Shown in pieces: positions 44,101 to 52,785 of a DNA stretch of 64,000 nucleotides. This DNA comes from Paradesertivirga sp966210515. GTDB lineage: Bacteria > Bacteroidota > Bacteroidia > Sphingobacteriales > Sphingobacteriaceae. Positions within the stretch are counted from its first letter, which is position 1. Every line of letters begins with the position of its first letter. The notes beneath the pieces are model-generated. The model searched no databases. It saw only the letters and a program-made list of their open reading frames with translations, and was not told the origin of the DNA. The stretch spans positions 81,429 to 145,428 of the forward strand of contig CBIHLM010000002.1 of NCBI GenBank assembly GCA_966210515.1, in the 5' to 3' direction. The position numbers and the translations under genes are program-made.

Positions 44101-45135
44101 TCCGCTTATACTATTTTTGCCAGGTTCGGGAAAATACTTCTGGAAGTTATTAAAATGCTTGGAGTAGTAATTTATCCCTCCAAAATATGTCGCAATCCAA
44201 ATTCCACCCTCAATGTCTTCGTAAAGAGATGATATGATATTATCGTTTATTGAATATGGGTTACTGACTTCTTTAGCAACAAGTGAGGTTTTTTTGCTAT
44301 GGATGTTTGTTATGATTAAACCCGTTTCGGTTCCGAGCCAGTAATTTGAGTCCGGATTTTTTAATATCGTATGAACATGAACAGTTTTGATAGGATTATT
44401 TTGGCCAAAAAGACTTTCCAGCGTGAGTGTTTTTGTATTTAACAGCAGCGCATGTTTATTGGTGCCAATAATTAATGTAGTATCTCCGATCGAGTACATC
44501 GCATTTATTATTGTAAGATCCTTTTTGAAAATGCTAACTATATCATAGGTCGTAAACCTCGAGGTTTTCTTGTTTAGTTTTTTTACCAAACCATTAACCG
44601 TCGAAATCCATAAGGTGCCTTGCTCCGAAATATGCAGCGCTATAGTTGGATTGTTTTTAAAGATATGCGACGTGAGTTTATGGTTTTTTAAATTATACTG
44701 ATATAAAATTTGATTTGAAACTACCCACATATTGTGGTCTTTGTCGCCCTGCAGATATCTAACCTCTCCTGGTGGGATGAGCTTAAACGGAGAAAATTTT
44801 TCTTCCCTTGCATCATAAATATAAATTCCTTTATAGGTGCCTACCCACAATTGCTCTTCTTCATCTTCAAATAGGCTCAATATAGAGTTACTGCCGATGC
44901 TTGAGGTGTCGGAAAGTTTACTTTTAAAGACCTTAAAATTATTACCATCAAATCGGTTCAACCCATTTCTGGTCCCGAACCACATAAACCCTTTTTTGTC
45001 TTGTGTAATAGCAGTTACCGTATTGCTGGATAAGCCTCTCGAAACCTGATAATTTTTAAAATAATAGTTGGAAGGTTGCGAGAAGGCGGGCTTCGCAAAA
45101 AAAAGAATAACAAATATATAGTAGAGAAATCTCAA
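41155..45135 (-). CDS. Hybrid two-component system regulator of the dextran locus
   Basis: 1326 residues combining sensor and transcription factor. A signal peptide (about 1-19) is followed by a periplasmic region of repeated propeller motifs (WFGTRNGLNRFDG, WVGTYKG, WIGTEDAGLNQ; about 25-690), a Y_Y_Y domain (about 700-760), one membrane helix (about 768-790), HisKA with phospho-acceptor His826 in VAHEIRTPLTL, HATPase with GTGIGLPLSRSL, a receiver with Asp1122 in SDIMMPIMDG, and an AraC-type DNA-binding domain (about 1222-1326). Such proteins bind glycan fragments in the periplasm and activate the adjacent susCD genes. The start is a TTG: no ATG exists in frame upstream, and the signal peptide begins here. 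A TTG-20 bp-TATCTTTA promoter-like pair lies on the minus strand near 45185-45215. Confidence 0.94.
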   Translation of the reverse strand: MRFLYYIFVILFFAKPAFSQPSNYYFKNYQVSRGLSSNTVTAITQDKKGFMWFGTRNGLNRFDGNNFKVFKSKLSDTSSIGSNSILSLFEDEEEQLWVGTYKGIYIYDAREEKFSPFKLIPPGEVRYLQGDKDHNMWVVSNQILYQYNLKNHKLTSHIFKNNPTIALHISEQGTLWISTVNGLVKKLNKKTSRFTTYDIVSIFKKDLTIINAMYSIGDTTLIIGTNKHALLLNTKTLTLESLFGQNNPIKTVHVHTILKNPDSNYWLGTETGLIITNIHSKKTSLVAKEVSNPYSINDNIISSLYEDIEGGIWIATYFGGINYYSKHFNNFQKYFPEPGKNSISGNLVHEICKDQYGKLWIGTEDAGLNQMDPQTGHIKRFKPNGPGSLSYHNIHGLVADGDKLWIGTYEHGLDVMDLKTNKVIRHYNAGPNSFTSDFIITLYKTKKADILVGTWNGLFKYNRGNDNFSPIPFFNGHIQSIVEDDKGTIWVGTYGGGLYYYNPATNKKGRIEYKQGKSNGLISNYINNLYQDDKKNFWLCTEGGLSKLNPATGKIINYTFEDGLPDNQIFRIVEDKNGSFWISTSKGLSHFNPETTTFINYNTSHGLPTEQFNYNSSFKNSDGTLFFGTVRGLISFKPSQFIRNRFVPPVYITGIKVNNEDVEINKEGSLLKQALMYSESLTLPYDKANISLDVAALSYVIPEMNSYLYKMEGIDKNWIALKEYRKIFYTNLPPGNYVLKIKGSNNESIWNQNETSLAIKITPPFWATNVAYLVYILIIVSIIFIIFWYYRLALFEKSKRRIEIMEINKEREIYNAKIEFFTNVAHEIRTPLTLIKMPLDKLISTQSDDPETTESLNMMKKNTNRLIDLTNQLLDFRKAEANKFSLNFSNTNINELLNDVFFTFKPAAEQKDLNYKLELPRIALQAFVDQEALKKIISNLINNAIKYANEKVLVKLLPFSSDDIVFNIEFRNDGYIIPEEYKDKIFEPFFRLEHNSKEAGTGIGLPLSRSLTELHKGTLELKNSGENTNIFLLSIPIHQDNEINLTDYDTTENNETLIEETEETDKNINSTKPSILIVEDNKEILNYLHKELSGSYNIKKAYNGKEALDTLIHDHIQLVISDIMMPIMDGIELCKKMKNDFQFSHIPIILLTAKNSINSKIEGLEVGADAYIEKPFSFEYLLAQINNLLINRNIIKEYFARSPLSHIKGIAYSKADKDFLEKLNSIIYEHITDMDLDVDQLSSMMNMSRPTLYRKIKGLSNLTPNELINLSRLKKAAELLAEGDYKINEVANMVGYSMPTNFSRDFQKQFGVSPSNYIVGLKKDTE

Positions 45136-45193
45136 AACTGGTCTGATAAGAATTGCTGGTATTATAACGGCTTATAATTAATAAAGATATTAC

Positions 45194-45242
45194 GTCTCAA
45201 GTAGCCAGACAAGTAAAACTAAATTTTGAGACAATTTGATTT
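45194..45242. promoter_or_regulatory. Inverted repeat in the divergent regulator/ROK promoter region
   Basis: GTCTCAA (45194-45200) and TTGAGAC (45236-45242) are perfect inverted copies 35 bp apart, in the 207-bp gap between the divergent regulator and ROK genes. Could be an operator; also possible by chance. Confidence 0.35.
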
Positions 45243-45342
45243 GAAATTGATTAGGGTTGATTTTCTCTTATTCGAAAGATAATGGAACTTCGAATCAATA
45301 AAAAAACCATCAAGGGGAATATACACTCTTTATCTGATCAAA

Positions 45343-46230
45343 ATGGAAAATAATACCGCTATAGGGGCCATCATTGAAGATTGCTACATTTCTGCCGGCC
45401 TGGTAAACTTAGAAACAAGGAAAATAGTGCAGAATACTTTGAGGCGAAGAAAAGTTGATCCCAGAGCTTCAAAGAAAGTTATTATCAATTCCTGGTCAAA
45501 TGTGATTAAGGAGGTCGCGGTATATTCTAATGAGAAAAATCTTCAGATCGGGTTAGGACTTCCAGGTCCATGTGATTACGTTTCAGGTTTGTTTTTAAAT
45601 AAGGATATTGAAAGATATGGCAGTTTATATCACTCAAACATAAAGGAACTTTTAGCCATCGAGATTGATACATCTCCATCCTTGATCCGTTTGATTAACG
45701 ACTCCGTTTGTTTTTTCCAAGGAGAAGTGTTTGGTGGGGCTGTAAGATATTACAAAAAATCATTTGGAATTACTTTGGGTATGGGCCTGGGTTCGGCCTT
45801 TTACTCAAATGGAAAAGTTTGGGACGCAAATTTATGGGCCGCGTCCTTTAAAGGAGGAATTGCCGAAGATTTTTTGTCTTCAAGATACTTGATATCTCGT
45901 TTTAAAGACTTATCAGGTATTGAGGTGAATGATCTGGCCGAGATGAAGACCTTTGAGTCGAGTCCATTTGTACAATATGTTTTCGATGAGTTCGCTGCGA
46001 ACCTTGCGCATTTTCTTACGGGTGTAATAGAGTCAGAAGCGCCTGAGGCAATAGTAATAGGAGGAAATATGCAAGCTTCAAATAGGTTCTTTTTTGAAAA
46101 ACTGACTCAGCTGTTAAAAGAACGTAAACTGAACACACCCGTTTTTCGGACCTTTTTAGGGGAAGTTGCAACAGTGATAGGGGCTGCCTCTATCTGGTAT
46201 GAGCATAATATGGTAGACAGGGAATTATAA
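45343..46230 (+). CDS. ROK-family protein (divergent sugar kinase or sensor)
   Basis: 295 residues with the overall ROK pattern: IGLGLPGPCDY (about 66-76), INDSVCFFQGEVFGGA (about 112-127, with the catalytic-type Asp), FGITLGMGLGSAFYSNGKV, and a C-terminal ANLAHFLTGVIESEAPEAIVIGGNM. It lacks the usual zinc motif (CxCGxxGC) and the N-terminal DxGGTK phosphate loop is replaced by AIGAIIEDCYIS, so ATP use is uncertain. No HTH domain. Placed first in the dextran locus, it would phosphorylate glucose if active. Divergent from the hybrid regulator. Confidence 0.75.
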   Translation: MENNTAIGAIIEDCYISAGLVNLETRKIVQNTLRRRKVDPRASKKVIINSWSNVIKEVAVYSNEKNLQIGLGLPGPCDYVSGLFLNKDIERYGSLYHSNIKELLAIEIDTSPSLIRLINDSVCFFQGEVFGGAVRYYKKSFGITLGMGLGSAFYSNGKVWDANLWAASFKGGIAEDFLSSRYLISRFKDLSGIEVNDLAEMKTFESSPFVQYVFDEFAANLAHFLTGVIESEAPEAIVIGGNMQASNRFFFEKLTQLLKERKLNTPVFRTFLGEVATVIGAASIWYEHNMVDREL

Positions 46231-46567
46231 ACCGCTAATAGGACTATTGTATTCGAATTTAAGCTATAGAACTTCGTTTTTAAATGATACATTTTGAATG
46301 TTTATTGATAATCCCTGATTATTCTCTTTCATTTCAAAATCTCATTTTCGTATAGTGATTATTTAATGCTCGTCTCCCCGAAAGTACTTAAGGGATTGAG
46401 TTTAAATAACACAACCAACCAATTTAAACGAAATAATATATGAAGATTAATTACTTGCTTAATTCTGGATAATCCAGCCTTTTAAATACTATTATTAAAG
46501 TGGATGAGTAAAAAAACTATTATGTTTTCCTCTCCAGGCATAAACCTTATTAATCAAAATTATAATC
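46231..46567. other. Regulatory gap upstream of the dextran-locus susC
   Basis: AT-rich 337-bp leader with no gene. It contains the small dyad CTGGA-TAA-TCCAG (46465-46477). The activator site for the hybrid regulator would be expected here, but no exact -33/-7 pair could be identified. Confidence 0.45.
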
Positions 46568-49500
46568 ATGAAATTTTGTATGTTACAAAAAAGTAAATGG
46601 CTGAGCGGTAGTAGAATTACCATCAATCAGGTTCTCATAGCGGTGATGTTGCCATCGCTTGCATTTTCAAATTCAGGCGTAAAAAGTAAACCGGTAACGG
46701 GTAAAAGTATTGGTGTAAGCCTAAAAAGCACACAGGCTATTACTGTGAAAGGAAAGGTTACAGACGAAAAGGGCGACGGCTTGCCGGGTGTTTCGGTAAT
46801 TGAGAAAGGTACCTCTAACGGAGTAATTACAGATATCAACGGAAACTTTTCAATTAATGTTGCTGACGAGAATTCTGTTCTCGCCTTTTCCTTTGTCGGT
46901 TTTGAAAAACGCGAAATATCCATTACTGGCAGAACATCTCTTACTGTCGAGTTAAAGGAAGACTCAAAATTACTGAATGAAGTTGTTGTAATTGGTTATG
47001 GTACTCAAAAGCGGAGCGACTTAACCGGATCGATAGCATCGGTGAATATGAAAGATGTCAAATCACTTCCAGTTTCTGATGCAGGGCAGGCATTGCAAGG
47101 GAGGGCTGCCGGAGTTCAGGTCATTTCCTCTGGTGCACCAGGCAGCAACGTAACCATCAGGGTTAGGGGAGTAGGTACAATTAATGATAGCGATCCCTTA
47201 ATTGTTATTGATGGCGTACCCTCAAATGTGCCTCTAAATACTATCAGTACCGATGATATTTCTACCATGGACATCTTAAAGGATGCTTCGGCTTCTGCAA
47301 TTTATGGTGCGCGAGGTGCAAACGGGGTAATACTTATTACCACCAAAAAAGGAGTAGCCGGTAAAGGGAAATTAGATTTTAAAGCGATGACCGGAGTAAG
47401 ATCTGCTACCAATACGGTAGAGATGTTAAATGCTTCTCAATTTGCCGCACTTCATAATGAAATGATGGCGGCAAATGGTCAGACTTTGAATCCTGCATAT
47501 GCAGACCCGAGTTCGTTTACAACCAGCACAGATTGGCTTAATGAGCTTTTAAAGACCACTCCAACTAATTCCTTTTCTCTTGCTTATTCGGGTGGAGGAG
47601 ATAAATCAACCTATTATGTGTCAGGAACTTTATTGGATGAGGCTGGCATCGCAATTAATAACAAATATAAAAGATTTGCAATACAAGTAAATACAGATTC
47701 TAAAGTGTTTGACTGGCTCAGGTTTTCAAATAACCTTACCTTAAGTCACGATCGAAAATCAAGCGGATCAATCAATATTCGTAATGCTATGTCTGCACTT
47801 CCAGTGCAGCCAGTTTATAATGCCGACGGCACATGGTCTGGGCCAGAGGGGCAAAGCAGCTGGTACGGAGATGTTAGAAACCCGATTGGTGAAGCTACAA
47901 TTAATGATAATAAAACTCTTGGATACAATGTGTTGGGTAATTTAAGTGGAGAAGTAACTCTTATCCCCCAATTAAAATTTAAATCAACATTTGGTCTCCA
48001 GGCATCATTCTGGGATAGCAGGGGATGGTCTCCTAAATATGATTGGAAACCCATAAGTCAGCCATTTAGTACTTTAAACTCATCTTTTAATAAGAATCTT
48101 ACCTATTTGTGGGATAATACTTTAACCTACGATTCTTTTTTCAATGATGTACATCATCTAACTCTATTAGCTGGTACAAGTGCACAAGATAACCGCTTTG
48201 ATTATGTAAGCGCATCAAAAGCAAATTTTATTAGTGATGGTGCTCAACAACTTAATAATGGTACAATGTTGCCAACTGCAAGCGGTAATGCAAGCGACTG
48301 GGCATTGTTTTCTTTATTAGCACGTGCTAATTACGCGTATAAAGATAAATATCTGGTAACAGCCACAGTGAGACGCGATGCCAGCAGTCGCTTTGGTTCC
48401 AGTCATCGTTGGGGAACTTTTCCTTCGGCTTCAGTAAAATGGCGCATTTCTAATGAAAGTTTTTTCAATAAAAATAACTTCATTCAAGACCTGGCTTTTC
48501 GTGCAGGATATGGGGTGACAGGTAATCAGAGCATAGGAAATTATGCATATGCTTCAATATTGTCGACAAATCAGTACGTATTTAACGGAACTATAGTTAA
48601 TTCGGTAGTGCCTTTGGTATTGCCGAACGGAAATGTGCATTGGGAAGAAGTAGCACAATCGAATATCGCCCTTGATGCAGTGTTGATTAATGGCCGGATG
48701 AATGTTACTGCTGAAGCATACATTAAAAATACTAATGATATGTTGGTGCCAATGGCGGTACCGGCTTTAACAGGTTACTCAGATCAGATTGTACCAAGTA
48801 TAAATGCCGGAAAAGTTAGTAATAAAGGGATTGAGCTTTCTATAAGCTCCCAGAATGTAAAATCAAATTCTTTTGAATGGAATACAAACTTCAATGTGTC
48901 CTATAATCAAAATAAGGTGGTTAGTTTAAATGGCGATGTGCCAATTTATGGTGGAAGTCTTGCTAGCCAGAATACCAATATTCAAAAAAATGGATACCCG
49001 GTAAATTCATTCTACGGGGTAATCGCGACCGGAATCTTCCAAACTCAGGAGGAGGTAGACAATTATGCCAAACAACAACAGGGAAGTGATACCTATAATA
49101 GTACCGCACCCGGGGATTTAAAATTTCTTGATATAAATAACGACGGGCAGATTAATGATGCAGACCGTACGTTCATTGGCGACCCTAACCCGCGCTTTAC
49201 TTTTGCGTTGAATAACTCAGTAAACTGGAAGAACCTTGATTTCAGCGTGTTTTTACAAGGTGTTGAAGGTAACAGTATTTTAAACGGAAACCGGATTTAC
49301 CAGGAAGGAATGGCTGTAGCTCAAAATCAGACTACTGCGGTTTTAAATCGCTGGACAGGTCCTAATACCAGTAATGAGGTTCCCCGTGCAGTGTTTAACG
49401 ACCCGAATAAAAATACCAGGCCATCTACCCGCTTTATAGAAGATGGGTCGTATTTAAGGCTGAAAAATGTAACACTAGGTTATACTCTGCCTAAAAGCCT

Positions 49501-49669
49501 GATTAAACATGCTAAAATGAACACAGCAAGGCTATATGTCTCAGGGCAGAACTTACTGACTTTCACAAAGTATACCGGATTCGATCCGGAAGTTTCGTCA
49601 AACGGAATTGATATGAGCTTATATCCTATTACCAGGATTGTAAGTGCTGGAATTAACATAGGCTTTTAA
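46568..49669 (+). CDS. SusC/RagA-family TonB-dependent transporter (dextran locus)
   Basis: 1033 residues. N-terminal signal region (about 1-36), carboxypeptidase-like regulatory domain (about 58-135, ITVKGKVTDEKGDGLPGVSVIEKG), a plug beginning LNEVVVIGYGTQKRSDLTGSI (about 136-156) with VLKGASASAIYGARGANGVILITTK-like signature (here ILKDASASAIYGARGANGV), then the barrel ending YPITRIVSAGINIGF. It carries oligosaccharides across the outer membrane with energy from TonB. Followed 18 bases later by its susD. No STN domain, consistent with control by the hybrid two-component system instead of an anti-sigma pathway. Confidence 0.96.
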   Translation: MKFCMLQKSKWLSGSRITINQVLIAVMLPSLAFSNSGVKSKPVTGKSIGVSLKSTQAITVKGKVTDEKGDGLPGVSVIEKGTSNGVITDINGNFSINVADENSVLAFSFVGFEKREISITGRTSLTVELKEDSKLLNEVVVIGYGTQKRSDLTGSIASVNMKDVKSLPVSDAGQALQGRAAGVQVISSGAPGSNVTIRVRGVGTINDSDPLIVIDGVPSNVPLNTISTDDISTMDILKDASASAIYGARGANGVILITTKKGVAGKGKLDFKAMTGVRSATNTVEMLNASQFAALHNEMMAANGQTLNPAYADPSSFTTSTDWLNELLKTTPTNSFSLAYSGGGDKSTYYVSGTLLDEAGIAINNKYKRFAIQVNTDSKVFDWLRFSNNLTLSHDRKSSGSINIRNAMSALPVQPVYNADGTWSGPEGQSSWYGDVRNPIGEATINDNKTLGYNVLGNLSGEVTLIPQLKFKSTFGLQASFWDSRGWSPKYDWKPISQPFSTLNSSFNKNLTYLWDNTLTYDSFFNDVHHLTLLAGTSAQDNRFDYVSASKANFISDGAQQLNNGTMLPTASGNASDWALFSLLARANYAYKDKYLVTATVRRDASSRFGSSHRWGTFPSASVKWRISNESFFNKNNFIQDLAFRAGYGVTGNQSIGNYAYASILSTNQYVFNGTIVNSVVPLVLPNGNVHWEEVAQSNIALDAVLINGRMNVTAEAYIKNTNDMLVPMAVPALTGYSDQIVPSINAGKVSNKGIELSISSQNVKSNSFEWNTNFNVSYNQNKVVSLNGDVPIYGGSLASQNTNIQKNGYPVNSFYGVIATGIFQTQEEVDNYAKQQQGSDTYNSTAPGDLKFLDINNDGQINDADRTFIGDPNPRFTFALNNSVNWKNLDFSVFLQGVEGNSILNGNRIYQEGMAVAQNQTTAVLNRWTGPNTSNEVPRAVFNDPNKNTRPSTRFIEDGSYLRLKNVTLGYTLPKSLIKHAKMNTARLYVSGQNLLTFTKYTGFDPEVSSNGIDMSLYPITRIVSAGINIGF

Positions 49670-49687
49670 TCAAAAGAAATTAAGACA

Positions 49688-51202
49688 ATGAAAATATTCG
49701 CAAAATATACAGCCGCAATATTGCTAATGATCAGTTTCACTGGTTGTGAGAAGTACCTGGATCGAGTTCCTCTTGATAGTATTAATCCTCAAACATTTTT
49801 CAAAACCGAAGACGATGCTGTTGCCGCTATAAATGGCGCTTACCAGCCATTACAATGGCCAAAGCTTTATAACTTTCAGATTTGGGGAACCGATATTTGG
49901 GCCGGAAACAGCATCGTTGGAGCTGGCGGCGCTAATGACGGTATCGCAACGCAAGACGTCTCAAACTTTTTAACCACAACAGCGAATGAAGCAGCCATAG
50001 ATTTATGGAGAGGGCCTTTTCCGGGAATTCTTCGTTGTAACGTTATATTACGAGAGGTTCCGAATATGGCAATCTCTCAAGGAATCAAAGACAGAATTAT
50101 TGGTGAAGCGAAATTTTTAAGAGCCAACTATTATTTCATTCTGGTTAGAGCTTTTGGTGACGTTCCTTTGTATACTGAAGCTCCTTCAACTCCCGATGAT
50201 TCTTTTTTATATCCTGCAAGAACTTCTAAGGAAAAGGTTTATGAAACGATTGTTCAGGATCTTACCGATGCCATAGCTATGTTGCCTCAAAAAGAGTCAT
50301 ACAGTGGTAGTGATGTTGGAAGAGCTTCAAAAGGTTCTGCTGCGGGGCTGCTGGCCAAGGTATATCTTACTCTGGGTGATTATCAGAAAACAGTTGAGCT
50401 GTGCGAGCAGGTAACTTCTCTTGGATATACCTTACTGCCTGACTACAGTGACAATTTTAATCCACTAAAGAAAAATGGAGCAGAATCCTTATTTGAAGTG
50501 CAATATTATGGAAAGGCAAGCGATGTGGATTTCTTTGGGAATAACGACAACATGGCTTCATGGGTCAGCACATTTACGGGTCCAAGAAACTCTGATTTTG
50601 TAGCGGGTTCTTATGGATGGAATCAACCCACTCAGGAATTTGTTAATCAATATGAAAACGGTGACTTAAGAAAGGATAAAACTATTCTTTATGAAGGAGG
50701 ACCCGCTTTTGACGGAAAGACGTATAAAAAGTCATTTTCAAATACAGGATTTAATCTCCGGAAGTTCCTGGTGCCAAAATCAATTTCTCCCGATTATAAC
50801 ACAAGCCCTGCTAATTTTCCTGTATTGCGCTATTCGGATGTTTTATTAATGCAAGCAGAAGCTTTAAACGAACTTGGCAGAACGCCAGAAGCTCAAGCGT
50901 CAGCTACGAGCATCAATAATGGCGGACCTTTAAATCGTGTACGTTTAAGAGCTGGCTTGGGAAATATCACTGGCTTATCTCAAAGTGCTTTAAGAGATGC
51001 TATTCGTAAAGAGCGTCGCTTAGAGCTGGCTTTTGAAGGTCATCGTTGGTTCGATATTGTCCGATATGATAACGGACAATACTTCGTCCCGTTTTTACAC
51101 TCAATCGGAAGATCAAACGCAAGTACTAAACATATGCTATTACCAATTCCTCAGAAGGAAATGGATGCTAATAAGAACCTGGTTCAAAATCCTGGGTATT
51201 AA
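49688..51202 (+). CDS. SusD/RagB-family surface lipoprotein (dextran locus)
   Basis: 504 residues. The lipoprotein signal ends LLMISFTGCEKYLD (Cys about residue 20). The N-terminal SusD-like domain contains DDAVAAINGAYQPLQWPKLYN and FLRANYYFILVRAFGDVPLYTE; the C-terminal RagB/SusD domain contains LRYSDVLLMQAEALNELG and RKERRLELAFEGHRWFDIVRYD, hallmarks of the family. It binds the glycan at the surface and caps the SusC channel. Textbook susCD spacing. Confidence 0.96.
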   Translation: MKIFAKYTAAILLMISFTGCEKYLDRVPLDSINPQTFFKTEDDAVAAINGAYQPLQWPKLYNFQIWGTDIWAGNSIVGAGGANDGIATQDVSNFLTTTANEAAIDLWRGPFPGILRCNVILREVPNMAISQGIKDRIIGEAKFLRANYYFILVRAFGDVPLYTEAPSTPDDSFLYPARTSKEKVYETIVQDLTDAIAMLPQKESYSGSDVGRASKGSAAGLLAKVYLTLGDYQKTVELCEQVTSLGYTLLPDYSDNFNPLKKNGAESLFEVQYYGKASDVDFFGNNDNMASWVSTFTGPRNSDFVAGSYGWNQPTQEFVNQYENGDLRKDKTILYEGGPAFDGKTYKKSFSNTGFNLRKFLVPKSISPDYNTSPANFPVLRYSDVLLMQAEALNELGRTPEAQASATSINNGGPLNRVRLRAGLGNITGLSQSALRDAIRKERRLELAFEGHRWFDIVRYDNGQYFVPFLHSIGRSNASTKHMLLPIPQKEMDANKNLVQNPGY

Positions 51203-51231
51203 TCACGTATTAACCAACATATAATACAGAT

Positions 51232-52701
51232 ATGAAACGAATTTTAACAATGCACAATAAAGGCTGGTTTTCAGTTGTACTTTTGCTGGTAGCAACTGTT
51301 TTTGCCTCGTCTTGTAAAAAAGATATATATGAGGAATTTGACCAAAGCGTGAATAAGCCTTTGGAATTAACCGCCAGCAAACAATCTGTGCTACTTAACG
51401 AAAGTGAGTACGCTAAAGAGATATTTCAACTTAGCTGGACCACTGGATCTAATTATGGAACCAATTCTTCAATGTCGTATAAATTATATATCGATAGGGA
51501 AGGTAACAACTTTCAGAATGCAGTAGTTGAAGATCTTGGAAAAACCACCTTTCAAAAAAAATATACTGTTCAGGATTTTAATTCTTTATTAAGCCAATTA
51601 AATTTAACGCCGGGTGTTGAGGGAACGATAGAGGCTAAAATAGTTTCAAAGGTATCGGGAACCAATCTTGGCGATTCCACAACTACAACATTCAAAGTAA
51701 CAACGTATCAGCCGGTTACAACAACCTTGTTTATCATAGGAGATGCTGCTCCGAATGGTTGGAGTGCAGACAATGCAACTGCGCTTAGTTTGAATAACTC
51801 CATTCCCGGAAGATTCACTTTTGAAGGAAAGTTAAATGCTGGTGAATTTAAGTTTATTACTACCAAAGGGTCCTTTTCGCCTTCGTATAATAAGGGTGCA
51901 ACAGCTAATCAACTAGTATTACGTACATCTGATAGCCAGCCGGATGATAAATTTGCAATAGCTACTGCAGGCAGGTATGTGATTTCTGTAAACCTGCTTG
52001 ATTTGTCTATTTCTATTGCCGAGGGAAGTGCTCCGCCATACTCTCAATTATGGGTAGTCGGAGATGCTACACCTAATGGCTGGAATATCGACAATCCAAA
52101 TCCAATGCGTGTTGATAGATCAAATCCTTTCGTATTTACTTTTAACGGAGTTCTCAATGCGGGAGAATTTAAAATTCCGACAGCAAAAGGCAATTGGGGT
52201 ACAGATTATTACATGCCTTTAGTAAATGCTCAGGATTTGAATTTAACAGGAGTTCAGTTAACAGCAGGTGGCAGTCCTGATAATAAATGGAAAATTACCA
52301 CTCCGGGTGCTTATAAAATCAAACTTGACCTGGAGAATATGAAAATTCACATCAAGCCTTTTACTGCCCCCGCAGAGCTTTATTTAGTAGGAGATGCAAC
52401 TCCTGCAGGCTGGAATATTGATAATCCCACTCCTTTAGTAAAAAGTTCTACCAACCCTAACATCTTTACTTTTACCGGCCCATTAACATCCGGCGAGTTT
52501 AAAATGCCGATTGCAAAAGGTAATTGGGGAGGCGATTTCTATATGCCTGTAATTGCGAATGAAGGAGCTGAAAGTACCGAGATGAAGTTTGTTCCAGGTG
52601 GTAGTCCTGATAATAAATGGAAAATTACAGCAGCACAGGCTGGTAATTATAAAATCACTGTGGACGTATTATACGAAACTATCAAGTTCGAAAGGCAATA
52701 A
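51232..52701 (+). CDS. SusE/SusF-like glycan-binding lipoprotein with three repeat domains
   Basis: 489 residues. Lipoprotein signal (LLLVATVFASSCKKD), a SusE-type N-terminal Ig-like domain (about 35-160, LTASKQSVLLNESEYAKEIFQLSWTT), then three homologous starch/glucan-binding-type domains beginning near residues 166 (LFIIGDAAPNGW), 273 (LWVVGDATPNGW) and 383 (LYLVGDATPAGW). Domains two and three are most alike (GEFKIPTAKGNWG / GEFKMPIAKGNWG), suggesting a recent duplication. In the Sus system SusE/F bind starch through aromatic platforms; the repeated Trp residues in GW and NWG fit. Ligand here probably alpha-1,6-glucan. Confidence 0.9.
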   Translation: MKRILTMHNKGWFSVVLLLVATVFASSCKKDIYEEFDQSVNKPLELTASKQSVLLNESEYAKEIFQLSWTTGSNYGTNSSMSYKLYIDREGNNFQNAVVEDLGKTTFQKKYTVQDFNSLLSQLNLTPGVEGTIEAKIVSKVSGTNLGDSTTTTFKVTTYQPVTTTLFIIGDAAPNGWSADNATALSLNNSIPGRFTFEGKLNAGEFKFITTKGSFSPSYNKGATANQLVLRTSDSQPDDKFAIATAGRYVISVNLLDLSISIAEGSAPPYSQLWVVGDATPNGWNIDNPNPMRVDRSNPFVFTFNGVLNAGEFKIPTAKGNWGTDYYMPLVNAQDLNLTGVQLTAGGSPDNKWKITTPGAYKIKLDLENMKIHIKPFTAPAELYLVGDATPAGWNIDNPTPLVKSSTNPNIFTFTGPLTSGEFKMPIAKGNWGGDFYMPVIANEGAESTEMKFVPGGSPDNKWKITAAQAGNYKITVDVLYETIKFERQ

Positions 52702-52722
52702 ATTAATCAAATAAAAACGAGT

Positions 52723-52759
52723 GTGTCTCAAAGGTTTTAATGGTAGATCTTTGAGATAC
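52723..52759 (+). other. Intercistronic hairpin between SusE/F and GH66 genes
   Basis: Stem GTGTCTCAAAG (52723-52733) / CTTTGAGATAC (52749-52759) with one G-U pair, followed by CTCTCTTTAAATAAATTTTAA rather than a clean T-run. Likely an RNA-processing or partial-termination element adjusting the ratio of binding proteins to enzymes. Confidence 0.55.
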
Positions 52760-52785
52760 CTCTCTTTAAATAAATTTTAATCTCC

